Below, one piece after another: positions 25,513-33,822 of a stretch of 64,000 bases of DNA. Both the position numbers and the translations under genes were made by a program. This stretch comes from Mycolicibacterium agri (GTDB lineage Bacteria; Actinomycetota; Actinomycetes; Mycobacteriales; Mycobacteriaceae), in NCBI RefSeq assembly GCF_002553505.1, contig NZ_PDCP01000006.1:1-64000 (forward strand), in the 5' to 3' direction. The notes under the pieces were generated by a model. It did no database searches. It was not told the DNA's origin and worked only from the letters and a program-made list of their open reading frames with translations. Each line of letters opens with the position of its first letter. Position 1 is the first letter of the stretch.

Positions 25513-27405
25513 ATGACTGCCGTCATTGACAGGCGTCCGCGAATCGTGCTCGCCGCGCTGCTCATCGCCACGGCAGCGCTGTACCTGGTGAACCTGTCGG
25601 CGAGCGGGTACGGCAACCTCTTCTACGCCGCCGCGGCGCAGGCGGGCGCACAAAGCTGGTCGGCCTGGTTCTTCGGCTCGCTCGATGCGCACAACTTCAT
25701 CACCGTCGACAAGCCTCCGGCGTCGCTGTGGGTGACCGGGCTCGCGGTCCGCCTGTTCGGCATGAACACCTGGTCGGTGCTGGCGCCGCAGGCTTTGATG
25801 GGTGCGGCCTCGGTGGGAGTCCTTTACGCCACCGTGCGCAGGGCCTTCGGCGGCGACCGCATCGGCACGGCGGCCGGACTGCTCGCGGGCGCGGCGCTGG
25901 CAGGCACGCCCGCCGCGGCGCTGATCTTCCGCTTCAACAACCCCGACGCGCTGCTGGCGCTCGTGCTGACCGTTGCGGCGTACTGCCTGACCCGCGCCGT
26001 CGCGACGGCATCCTGGCGGTGGCTGGCGCTGACCGGTGTGGCGATGGGGGTGGCGTTTCTGACCAAGATGTTCGAGGGCTTTCTTCCGCTGCCCGGTTTC
26101 GCGCTGACGTATCTGCTTGTCGCGCCGACGAGTTGGCGTCACAGGCTCGTCCACCTGCTCGCGGCGGCGGGTGCACTGGTCGCCGCCGCGGGATGGTGGG
26201 TGCTCGCGGTCGCGCTGATTCCGCCGACGCAGCGCCCCTACATCGGCGGTTCGACGGACAATACCGTGCTGCAACTGGCGGTCGGCTACAACGGCATGAG
26301 CCGGATACTGGGCCACAAAAGGGCGGTGTCGCACGCATGGTCCAGGCTCGGCGGCATGCCAGGACCGCACCGGCTCTTCACCGCGGAGATGGCCAACGAG
26401 GTGTCCTGGCTACTGCCCGCGGCTCTGCTGGCCGCCGCATTCGGTGTCTACCTGCTGTTGCGTAGCCGGCTCGGCCGTGGCGAGAAGGCCGCGTTGACCA
26501 TGTTCACGGGTTGGCTGCTGGTCAGCGGCCTCGTGTTCAGTTACATGGACGGCATGGTGCACCCGTATTACACGGTCGCGATGGCCCCTGCGGTTGCGGG
26601 CCTGGTCGGCATCGGCGCGGCGTGGGCATGGCGGGACCGGGCCCGATGGGACGGCCGCGTGGTACTGGCCGCGATGATCGCCATGACCGCCGCCTGGTCC
26701 GCAATACTGCTGCACCGCAACGCCTTCTGGCCGACATGGCTGACGCGGTGCCTTGTCGTTGTCGCGGTCGTCGCCGCGGTCACGGTGCTGGGGCTTGGTG
26801 CGCGCCGGCTCGGCGCCGCCGGGGTCGCGGTCGGCGTGCTGGCCGCGGGCTGCGGCACGGTCGCGTATGCGATCGCCACGGCCACCACGCCGCACCACGG
26901 CACGATTCCGACCGCGCTGGCGTCGACCGCTGGCCCACCGCACGATTGGACCGGTGACGAGGCCAGCAACGCGCAACTCGCCAAGGAGTTGGCCGCCACC
27001 ACGACCGAATGGTCGGCGGCGACCAACGGGTCGCAGTCGGCGGCCGCGCTGGAAATCTCCTCGGGCACACCGGTGATGGCGATCGGCGGATGGAGCGGCG
27101 ACCCGGTGCCCACCCTGCAGACCTTCATCGACGACGTGCGGGCGGGCCGCATCACCTACTACATCGAGGCGGGACGCCGAGACGACGATTCCGAGGCGGG
27201 ACGCCGAGACGACTATTCAGAGGCGGGACGCCGAGACGACTATTCAGAGGCGGGACGGCGCCGGGACACTCCAGGTGGCGGCCACGGTGAGGTGATCTTC
27301 GGCCCGAACCACACCGGGACTCACACCCGCGAGATCGCCGAATGGGTGGCCAAGCACTATCCGGGCACGGTGATCGGCCAGACCACGGTGTACCGCCTGA
27401 CGTAG
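25513..27405 (+). CDS. GT39/ArnT-like membrane mannosyltransferase
   Basis: A 630-residue GT-C membrane glycosyltransferase with about eleven transmembrane helices. The first loop has the acidic motif HNFITVDKPPASLWVTG, as in ArnT/PMT-type enzymes, and FNNPDALLALVLTVAAYC follows. Such enzymes use polyprenyl-phosphate sugars to glycosylate protein, lipid or glycan outside the membrane. The C-terminal soluble part has an in-phase 27-bp tandem repeat (see 27166-27261) before GEVIFGPNHTGTHTREIAEW. ATG 25513 is used; ATG 25492 would add seven residues. It is divergent from tam. The acceptor is unknown. Confidence 0.85.
   Translation: MTAVIDRRPRIVLAALLIATAALYLVNLSASGYGNLFYAAAAQAGAQSWSAWFFGSLDAHNFITVDKPPASLWVTGLAVRLFGMNTWSVLAPQALMGAASVGVLYATVRRAFGGDRIGTAAGLLAGAALAGTPAAALIFRFNNPDALLALVLTVAAYCLTRAVATASWRWLALTGVAMGVAFLTKMFEGFLPLPGFALTYLLVAPTSWRHRLVHLLAAAGALVAAAGWWVLAVALIPPTQRPYIGGSTDNTVLQLAVGYNGMSRILGHKRAVSHAWSRLGGMPGPHRLFTAEMANEVSWLLPAALLAAAFGVYLLLRSRLGRGEKAALTMFTGWLLVSGLVFSYMDGMVHPYYTVAMAPAVAGLVGIGAAWAWRDRARWDGRVVLAAMIAMTAAWSAILLHRNAFWPTWLTRCLVVVAVVAAVTVLGLGARRLGAAGVAVGVLAAGCGTVAYAIATATTPHHGTIPTALASTAGPPHDWTGDEASNAQLAKELAATTTEWSAATNGSQSAAALEISSGTPVMAIGGWSGDPVPTLQTFIDDVRAGRITYYIEAGRRDDDSEAGRRDDYSEAGRRDDYSEAGRRRDTPGGGHGEVIFGPNHTGTHTREIAEWVAKHYPGTVIGQTTVYRLT
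27166..27261 (+). repeat. 27-bp tandem repeat inside the GT39-like gene
   Basis: Three full 27-bp units (27166-27192, 27193-27219, 27220-27246) and a partial fourth (27247-27261). Each unit encodes nine residues, EAGRRDDDS or EAGRRDDYS. Units two and three are identical. The repeat keeps frame, so it lengthens a hydrophilic, charged loop of the C-terminal domain without breaking the protein. Such an array is prone to copy-number variation. Confidence 0.95.
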
Positions 27406-27432
27406 CGTTTCTGCGGTGGCTACCATCGGCCC

Positions 27433-28638
27433 GTGTCCATCTCCCCGGGATCCGACGACGCCGTCGACCCGCCCATCCCGGTTCCCGACGTTCCCGGCGC
27501 CGACGCGACCGCGCGAGGCCTGCCGAGACGCGGCGACCTGACGCTCCGGCAGCGGCTGATCGTCGACTCCTCCGCGGTGGCCGATCTCGGCTTGCGCACG
27601 GCGTTGGCGTCGGTGGTCGGCGCGGCGATGCTGCCGCAGGTCGCCATGTCGGTGCTGGACCGGCCGAAGGCGTCGGCGCAACGCGACGCGCTGCGCTTCT
27701 ACGCCGAAATGGCCGCCGCCAAGGATCCTGCGCTGTCGTTTCCGGCGCCGACGGAGCCGCCGCGAATCTCGTCGCGGCCTGCTAATCCGGTGGCGGAATG
27801 GATGGCCAACGGCCGCGTGCACAACCTGAAGTTCAAGAGCAGCTTCGCGGCCGTCAATCCGGCGATGCGCGACAAATGCGGCTCGTATGCCCGCAACAAC
27901 GTTGTGCATGCCCAGCATTGGCGCCACGACGACGGTCCCCACCCGACTTTGTGCGTGATTCACGGATTCATGGGATCAGCCTACCTGCTCAACGGCATGT
28001 TCTTCTCGCTGCCGTACTTCTACCGGTCGGGCTACGACGTGCTGTTGTACACCATGCCGTTTCACGGCCGCCGCGCCGAAAAGTATTCGCCGTACAGCGG
28101 TTACGGGTTGTTCGCCAACGGGTTCGCCGGGTTCGCCGAGGCCATGACGCAGGCCGTGCACGACTTCCGGTCAATGATCGATTATCTGGAGTTCACCGGC
28201 GTCGACCGAATCGCGCTGACCGGGATGTCGCTGGGCGGCTACACCTCGGCGTTGATCGCCAGTGTCGACGACCGTATCCAGGCGGTGATCCCGAACGTTC
28301 CGGTGGTGATGCCCGATGCGTTGGTCGAAGAGTGGTGGCCGGCCAACATGCTGGTCGCGCTCGGCGACAGGATCACGAGCACCGAACGTGAACTATCAAG
28401 CGCTGCAGCAATGTTCCATTCGCCACTGAACTACTCTCCGATGGTGCCGAAGGACCGTCGGCTGATCATCGCCGGTCTTGGCGACCGGTTGGCGCCGCCG
28501 CAGCAGGCGCAGGTGCTGTGGGAGCACTGGGGCCGGTGCGCGTTTCACTGGTTCCCGGGCAATCACATCCTGCACGTCAGCCAGCCCGACTATCTGCGGA
28601 GAATGACGCGCTTCATGCGCGGCTTCATGTTCAGTTGA
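27433..28638 (+). CDS. Alpha/beta hydrolase (ABHD18-like)
   Basis: A 401-residue alpha/beta hydrolase. The oxyanion region is PTLCVIHGFMGSAYLLNGMF and the nucleophile elbow is TGMSLGGYTS with Ser as nucleophile. RRLIIAGLGDRLAPPQQ carries the acid Asp, and WFPGNHILHVS the catalytic His. The long N-terminal region (about 150 residues) with a hydrophobic helix (TALASVVGAAMLPQVAMSVL) may bind membrane. The GTG start at 27433 follows the GT39-like gene by 27 bases, so the two may be co-transcribed. The substrate is unknown. Confidence 0.8.
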   Translation: MSISPGSDDAVDPPIPVPDVPGADATARGLPRRGDLTLRQRLIVDSSAVADLGLRTALASVVGAAMLPQVAMSVLDRPKASAQRDALRFYAEMAAAKDPALSFPAPTEPPRISSRPANPVAEWMANGRVHNLKFKSSFAAVNPAMRDKCGSYARNNVVHAQHWRHDDGPHPTLCVIHGFMGSAYLLNGMFFSLPYFYRSGYDVLLYTMPFHGRRAEKYSPYSGYGLFANGFAGFAEAMTQAVHDFRSMIDYLEFTGVDRIALTGMSLGGYTSALIASVDDRIQAVIPNVPVVMPDALVEEWWPANMLVALGDRITSTERELSSAAAMFHSPLNYSPMVPKDRRLIIAGLGDRLAPPQQAQVLWEHWGRCAFHWFPGNHILHVSQPDYLRRMTRFMRGFMFS

Positions 28639-28669
28639 CGCGGCGCCAAGATGTTCGCAGCGAACCGGC

Positions 28670-29563
28670 TCACGTCTTGACGGCGTTGACCAACCTGATG
28701 TCGCTGAACATCGCCGCTGCTTCAGAGTCTGGACCGGGCACCGGCCGGTCGTTGCGCCGGCAGTAATCCGGCAACGACACCGCTTCGGTTCGCCATCCGC
28801 GATTGCCGAACCATTCCTCGGCGGGTGCGTGTTGCTCGTTGTAGATCAGGCTGAAGAACTGGCCCTCGTTGCCCTCGGCCCGCTCCTGCTCGCGGGCCTT
28901 CTCGAAGTCGGCCTCGGTCATCGGACCGGCCTCCTCCACGGCGACGTGGCTGCGGGGCGCCGACAGATCGTCGATACCGGTAAAAAGCTGGCGCTGCGCG
29001 GCGGCGGGAAGGTAGATCAGCAGACCCTCGACCAGCCACGCCGACGGCGCTGCGGGATCGAGGCCGGCTCCAAGCAGCGCCCGCGGCCAGTCCTCGCGCA
29101 GATCGACGGCGACCTCTCGACGTTCGGCGGTCGGGGTTTCGTCCCGGGAGTCGAGGACGTCGCGCTTGAACTGCAGCACCTGCGGTTGATCCAGTTCGAA
29201 CACCACGGTGCCTGCGGGCCAGGCGAGCCGGTAGGCGCGGGAGTCCAAACCCGCCGCGGGAATCACGATCTGGCGGACGCCCGCGTCGGCGGCGGCGTAG
29301 AGACAAGTGTCGAAGAACTTGGTCCGCACCGCCTGGTAGTTGACGAAGTGTTCGCCGAACTCCGACATCAGCTTGTTGTCGGGGGCCTTGCCGTCCAGGA
29401 TGTCCGCCCACTCGCCGCCAACCGCACGGCAGAACGTCTCGGCATACGGGTCGACGACGAGTGGGGCCGGCTTGTTGGCCTCCAGCGCGCGTGAGGCCGC
29501 GACGAACAAGGCGGTGGCGCCAACGCTCGTCGTGATGTCCCAGGTGTCGTTGTCGGCTCGCAT
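28670..29563 (-). CDS. Class I SAM-dependent methyltransferase (mycobacterial TIGR00027 type)
   Basis: A 297-residue methyltransferase of the large mycobacterial family that resembles leucine carboxymethyltransferases. Family marks are [23 protein letters not shown] at the N-terminus, [30 protein letters not shown] (SAM motif), [14 protein letters not shown] and [11 protein letters not shown]. The substrate is unknown. It could be the counterpart of Rv0281 given its position between the tam and Rv0276-like genes, but the family has many paralogues. The ATG at 29563 is well supported by the conserved start. Confidence 0.88.
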   Translation of the reverse strand: MRADNDTWDITTSVGATALFVAASRALEANKPAPLVVDPYAETFCRAVGGEWADILDGKAPDNKLMSEFGEHFVNYQAVRTKFFDTCLYAAADAGVRQIVIPAAGLDSRAYRLAWPAGTVVFELDQPQVLQFKRDVLDSRDETPTAERREVAVDLREDWPRALLGAGLDPAAPSAWLVEGLLIYLPAAAQRQLFTGIDDLSAPRSHVAVEEAGPMTEADFEKAREQERAEGNEGQFFSLIYNEQHAPAEEWFGNRGWRTEAVSLPDYCRRNDRPVPGPDSEAAAMFSDIRLVNAVKT

Positions 29564-29625
29564 AAGCCCGGTTATACCCGAGCATTCTGTCAGCGCGCCG
29601 ACGTGCCAGCTGTCACCATGATTCG

Positions 29626-30954
29626 GTGGGCGACGGGCGCGTGCGCTATGTCCGCAACGGTGATGTCAGGCTGGCTTACCGCGTGTACGGCGACAGCGAG
29701 CCGACGCTGGTGTGGGTGCCCACCGTGTTCAGCAGCATCGACCGCTACGACGACCCCGCATTCCCGTGGTGCGTCGCCGTCCAACGGCTGTCCCAACAGT
29801 TGCGCGTCGCCGTCTACGACGGCCGTGGAACCGGTTTGTCCGATCCGGTGCTGCGGGCGCCCACGCTCGATGACCGGGTGAACGATCTCGTCTGCGTCAT
29901 CGACGCCGTGGGCGCGCAACAACCGATTCTCCTCGGACTCTTCACCGGCGGAATGACAGCGCTCGCATTGGCGACCCGGCATGCCGACAGGCTCCGGTCA
30001 CTGTTCCTGTACGCCACCGCGGCCCGCTTCACCCAGGCTCCGGATTTCCCGTGGGGATTCACCGGCCGACAGGTGGAGCAATACCTGCACGAGATCGACG
30101 AGCGCTGGGGCGAAGGCGCGTTCGCCGACTTGGTGTTCGGCGAGTCGGCCCAGGTTCCCGGCGTACGCGAACAGTGGGGCCGGGTGGAGTCCTCACTCGC
30201 CAGCCCGGCCATGGCCGCTTTGTTGTGGCGGGCCTACCTCGCCGAAGACGTGCGCGACGTGATCGGCCGCGTCGCGGTGCCCACCGTCGTGGCCGCCAGA
30301 CCCGGCGACCACATGGTGCCCTACGAGGCGTCGGTGGCGCTCGCGAACGGCATACCCGGTGCGGAACTCCTCACGCTTCCACCGGGCGAGCATCACGCCT
30401 TCGACATCGTCGACCTGCTCATCGAGAAGTTGTTGAACTTCTGTGAAAGTCCTTGTGCAGCAACCAATGAACGCATTCTGGCCACGGTGCTGTTCACCGA
30501 CATCGTCAGCTCGACCGAGCAACTCAGCGCGTCGGGCGATGAGTACTGGCGTCATCAACTCGATGTCCACGACGGCATCGTCGACGCGCTACTGACCAAA
30601 CACGGCGGTCGACGGGCCAACCACACCGGCGACGGGGTGTTCGCGCTGTTCGACGTGCCGAGCCGGGCGGCGCGCTGCGCGCTCGAACTGGTGCCCACGC
30701 TCGCGTCTCGTGGCCTGCGGATTCGCGCGGGGTTGCACGTCGGCGAATGCGAACACCGCGGCGACGAGTGGAGCGGGCTGGCGGTGCACACCGGCGCGCG
30801 TGTGTGCTCGATGGCAGGTGCCGCCGAGATCCTGTGCACCCGCACCGTGCACGATCTCGCTGCCGGCTCCGGCGTGGTGTTCGAAAGCGTTGGCCCGCAA
30901 GCCTTCAAGGGCCTGCCGGAGGTGATCGACGTCTACCGCGTCACCGCGGGATGA
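29626..30954 (+). CDS. LipJ/Rv1900c-type alpha/beta hydrolase - adenylate cyclase
   Basis: A 442-residue two-domain protein. Residues 1-270 have an alpha/beta-hydrolase fold ([31 protein letters not shown]). At the nucleophile elbow the sequence is G104-L-F-T-G108, so Phe occupies the usual Ser position. Residues 280-440 form a class III cyclase: [10 protein letters not shown] with metal Asp292, [11 protein letters not shown] with metal Asp336, and [10 protein letters not shown]. Asn332 stands where most adenylate cyclases have the substrate-specifying Lys; the same exchange is known in Rv1900c. It probably makes cAMP, with the hydrolase-like domain as sensor. The start is a GTG. Confidence 0.88.
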   Translation: MGDGRVRYVRNGDVRLAYRVYGDSEPTLVWVPTVFSSIDRYDDPAFPWCVAVQRLSQQLRVAVYDGRGTGLSDPVLRAPTLDDRVNDLVCVIDAVGAQQPILLGLFTGGMTALALATRHADRLRSLFLYATAARFTQAPDFPWGFTGRQVEQYLHEIDERWGEGAFADLVFGESAQVPGVREQWGRVESSLASPAMAALLWRAYLAEDVRDVIGRVAVPTVVAARPGDHMVPYEASVALANGIPGAELLTLPPGEHHAFDIVDLLIEKLLNFCESPCAATNERILATVLFTDIVSSTEQLSASGDEYWRHQLDVHDGIVDALLTKHGGRRANHTGDGVFALFDVPSRAARCALELVPTLASRGLRIRAGLHVGECEHRGDEWSGLAVHTGARVCSMAGAAEILCTRTVHDLAAGSGVVFESVGPQAFKGLPEVIDVYRVTAG

Positions 30955-31809
30955 CTAAACCAGGGGTCGCCCGGTACGGATCCGCCAGTCGAGATCCTTG
31001 AGTAGCACGTTGAATGGGAACTCGCGAACGAACTTCGGCATCAGGTCGTTGACGAACTTTATGCGCCGCATCAAGCGATCAAACCGGCGTTGCCTTTGCT
31101 CATCCCACGGCAGCCGCATCTCGTCGCGGAAGCGTTGCGGCAGAAAGCCGGTCGTGATGAGCAGGTTGATGTCGTCGAGCCGGCGCTGCAGTGGCGCGGG
31201 CAGCTTGACCTTGCGCACACGTCCCATCGCAATCGGCATGAGGAAGTCGCGCACCCTGTCGTCGATGTGCACCTTGGCCATCGACTCCTCCCAGAACCCG
31301 TCGAAGGCGGCCTGGTCGGCGGGCCACATCTCACGGGGCACCTGCAGCATCGTGCCGAGCCCGATGCCCTCCTCCATCAGAAGCTCTTCCGCTTCGTCGT
31401 CCGGTTCGCCAACGAAGATCCGGTAGACGTCGCGCACGCCCTTGTACAGGCAGGCGCCGACCCACAGCTGAAGTTCGGGGTCGAATGCGTTGTAGGACAC
31501 CGGGCTTTCGTCGGTCGAATACACCTGCGCGTGCTGGCGGTTGACCGCACGGCGAAAAGCCGCCTTCTGCTCCGGCGTGCCCTGCGCCGCCACGGCGAGA
31601 TAGGTGAACGTCGTGCGCGCCCGCTTGATCGGATGCCGGTCGATGCGGCCGCTCTCCACCCGGCTTTCCACCACGCCGTAGCCCACGCCGGGCCGGGACA
31701 ACTGCATGATCACGTTGGCGGCCCCGGCCAGCAGGCCGACACCCAACATGCCGCCGACGGCGTCCGGTCGGCGGCGGAGCAGTGGGCCGCGGGTCTGCAG
31801 GATCGCCAT
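30955..31809 (-). CDS. Oxygenase MpaB family (DUF2236) protein (Rv0276-like)
   Basis: A 284-residue DUF2236 protein. Typical segments are RPGVGYGVVESRVESGRI, THTYLAVAAQGT-like strands (TFTYLAVAAQGT), FRRAVNRQHAQVYS, YNAFDPELQLWVGACLYKGV and EGIGLGTMLQVPREMWP. Some relatives are heme-dependent oxygenases, such as latex-clearing proteins; most mycobacterial members are untested. ATG 31809 is preceded by AGGTGG at good spacing. It is divergent from a TetR gene and abuts the cyclase gene tail to tail. Its place fits Rv0276. Confidence 0.8.
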   Translation of the reverse strand: MAILQTRGPLLRRRPDAVGGMLGVGLLAGAANVIMQLSRPGVGYGVVESRVESGRIDRHPIKRARTTFTYLAVAAQGTPEQKAAFRRAVNRQHAQVYSTDESPVSYNAFDPELQLWVGACLYKGVRDVYRIFVGEPDDEAEELLMEEGIGLGTMLQVPREMWPADQAAFDGFWEESMAKVHIDDRVRDFLMPIAMGRVRKVKLPAPLQRRLDDINLLITTGFLPQRFRDEMRLPWDEQRQRRFDRLMRRIKFVNDLMPKFVREFPFNVLLKDLDWRIRTGRPLV

Positions 31810-31835
31810 TGATTCCACCTACCGGTAAAAGTGAT

Positions 31836-31845
31836 AACAGATGTT
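31836..31845. promoter_or_regulatory. Possible TetR operator (short palindrome)
   Basis: The 74-base gap between the divergent MpaB-like and TetR genes is AT-richer than its surroundings. It contains the 10-bp palindrome AACAGATGTT within TAAAAGTGATAACAGATGTT. This would be the natural operator for the TetR protein encoded next to it. The arms are short, so the call is tentative. Confidence 0.35.
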
Positions 31846-31883
31846 TTCAAATATTTTGCCCGTGGTCGAGAGACGCTGTCAAG

Positions 31884-32504
31884 ATGGTGAGCGTGCGGCC
31901 CTACCGCGGTGTGCAGGCAGCCGACCGCCAGGCCGAACGCCGGTCGCGACTGCTGAACGCAGGCTTGGACATCCTCGGCTCGGATTCTGACCACGCCGAG
32001 TTGACGGTGCGTGCCGTGTGCAAGCGCTCCGGGCTGACCGCTCGCTACTTCTACGAGAGCTTCGCCGACAAGGACGAGTTCGTCGTTGCGGTTTTCGACT
32101 GGGTGATCGCCGACATCGCCGCCACCACTCAGGCCGCGGTGTCGGCCGCCAGGCCCGAAGAGCAGACCCGCGCCGCCATGGCCAACATCGTCTCGACGAT
32201 CATCGACGACCCCCGGATCGGGCGACTGCTGTTCAGTTCACAGTTGGCCAATCCGGCGCTGGCGCGCAAGCGCATCGAAGCCACCGCGTTGATGGCGATG
32301 CTGTCGGCCCAGCAAGCGATGAGCGCCCTGCAGGTGCCCGAAACCGACAAGCTCCGGGCGACCAGTTATTTCGTCGTCGGCGGCGTGGTGCAGACCATCG
32401 GCAGCTGGCTTGCCGGCGTGATCACGCTGACCGCTGACCAGCTGGTCGATCAGCTCAGCGCACTGCTCGACCAACTCGCCGACCGGAAGCTGTATCTCGA
32501 CTAG
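31884..32504 (+). CDS. TetR-family regulator (Rv0275c-like)
   Basis: A 206-residue TetR repressor. The N-terminal DNA-binding domain has ERRSRLLNAGLDILGSD, then ELTVRAVCKRSGLTARYFYE and SFADKDEFVVAVF (helix-turn-helix near residues 40-60). The C-terminal helical domain binds an unknown ligand. It is divergent from the MpaB-like gene and converges on the VOC gene with a 4-base CTAG overlap of stops. It probably controls itself and the MpaB-like gene. Confidence 0.88.
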   Translation: MVSVRPYRGVQAADRQAERRSRLLNAGLDILGSDSDHAELTVRAVCKRSGLTARYFYESFADKDEFVVAVFDWVIADIAATTQAAVSAARPEEQTRAAMANIVSTIIDDPRIGRLLFSSQLANPALARKRIEATALMAMLSAQQAMSALQVPETDKLRATSYFVVGGVVQTIGSWLAGVITLTADQLVDQLSALLDQLADRKLYLD

Positions 32505-33079
32505 CCTGCCGGAACGCGCGGCCGCCGGTCGGCCGCCGTCTTCGGTTTCGTCTGCGTGTCAGCTTCAGTGAATTCCTTGACCCAGCAGGCGAATTCAAGC
32601 GTGATGCCGTCGGGATCCTGGAAGTAGAACGACCGTACGTAGACGCCGGGATGCACCGTCGGCGACACCTGAGCTTCGCTCTCGTCGTGGTTCAGTACCG
32701 GTCCGACCCGCACACCCTTGTCCTTGAGCCGCTGTCGGTACTCGTCGAACTTCTCGGCGGGCACGTGGAACGCGAGATGGTTCATCGAGCTGACCGCACT
32801 GGTGATCTCACCGATGCCGGGAATGGCGGCGGGCGAAGAGATGCCGGGGACGCGGTCCGGCGCGTCGGCAAACCAGAAGAACGCCACGCAGTCGCCGTTG
32901 CCGGCGTCGAAGAAGAAGTGCTGACCCATGCCTCCCGGCAGGTCGAGCGATTTGATCAGCGGCATCCCCAGCACGCCGGAATAGAAGTCGACGGTCTTCT
33001 GCATGTCCGAGCACACCAGCGCCACATGATTGATGCCGCCGAGCTCGAATTCGGGATTGGGGTTGTCGGGCTTGATCAT
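32501..33079 (-). CDS. VOC/glyoxalase-dioxygenase family protein (Rv0274-like)
   Basis: A 192-residue protein of the vicinal oxygen chelate superfamily. Two beta-alpha-beta-beta modules are visible: INHVALVCSDMQKTVDFYSGVLGMPL with a ligand His, and MNHLAFHVPAEKFDEYRQRL with a second His. YFQDPDGITLEFACW supplies the Glu. The size matches Rv0274. It may be a ring-cleavage dioxygenase, lyase or isomerase; the substrate is unknown. ATG 33079 is used, as the longer frame is poorly family-like. It is divergent from a TetR gene. Confidence 0.85.
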   Translation of the reverse strand: MIKPDNPNPEFELGGINHVALVCSDMQKTVDFYSGVLGMPLIKSLDLPGGMGQHFFFDAGNGDCVAFFWFADAPDRVPGISSPAAIPGIGEITSAVSSMNHLAFHVPAEKFDEYRQRLKDKGVRVGPVLNHDESEAQVSPTVHPGVYVRSFYFQDPDGITLEFACWVKEFTEADTQTKPKTAADRRPRVPAG

Positions 33080-33159
33080 TTCATCAACTCTCCGGCCGAC
33101 TGAGCGAAAGTGCTGCCGAGACAGAAAGCTGAATCTAACATCAGCGTCAAGTTGTAGCA

Positions 33160-33822
33160 ATGACCGTACAGGCCCGGCGAAGGAGTACCGTGACGGTCAG
33201 TTCGCGCGAACAGTTGCTGACCTTGCGAGGGCGGCGGACACAGGCGGCGATCGACGCCGCGGCACGAGCGGTCATCGCGCGCAAAGGATTTCTGGCGACC
33301 ACGGTTTCAGACATCGCCACGGAGGCGGGCAAGTCGACGGCGTCGTTCTACAACTACTACGACTCCAAGGAATCGATGGCGCGCATATGGGCCCGCCAGT
33401 TCATCGCCGAGGCCAACGAGCGCGCACGTGAGGCAAGTAAGCCTGGCCTCACTAACCGGGAGCGGTCGTACGAGGCGGCGGCCGCCTACTGGAACACCTA
33501 CCGCAGCAGGCTCGCCGAGATCATCAGCGTGTCTCAACTGGCAATGGTGAACCAGGACTTCGCGCACTACTGGAATGAGATCTGTTCATTGCCGCTGGCG
33601 ATGATCACGAGAGCGGTCAGGGGCGCCCAACGCGACGGTTTCTGCGAAGGCGACGATCCTGAGCTCACCGCGTTGGCGTTGCTTTCGATGCTCGATCGGT
33701 TCTGCTACCACCACTTCTTCGGTGATGGCAGGGCGAGCGTGGTTGACGACGCCGCATGCATCACCACGCTGGCCAAGGTCTTTCACCGGACGCTCTACTA
33801 CAAGGAGGCGGGACCGGCATGA
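33160..33822 (+). CDS. TetR-family regulator (Rv0273c-like)
   Basis: A 220-residue TetR protein. The DNA-binding domain reads TQAAIDAAARAVIARKGFL, then TTVSDIATEAGKSTASFYNYYDSKESMARIW. The C-terminal domain has WNTYRSRLAEIISVSQLAMVNQDF, seen in TetR proteins beside fatty-acid genes. It is translationally coupled to the hydrolase downstream (ATGA) and divergent from the VOC gene over 80 bases. In that gap GCTGA at 33128-33132 and TCAGC at 33141-33145 form a weak inverted repeat that may be the operator. Confidence 0.88.
   Translation: MTVQARRRSTVTVSSREQLLTLRGRRTQAAIDAAARAVIARKGFLATTVSDIATEAGKSTASFYNYYDSKESMARIWARQFIAEANERAREASKPGLTNRERSYEAAAAYWNTYRSRLAEIISVSQLAMVNQDFAHYWNEICSLPLAMITRAVRGAQRDGFCEGDDPELTALALLSMLDRFCYHHFFGDGRASVVDDAACITTLAKVFHRTLYYKEAGPA

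Noticed and set aside
27166-27261. CRISPR array
   Set aside because: The units are directly adjacent without spacers and stay in the frame of a membrane enzyme.
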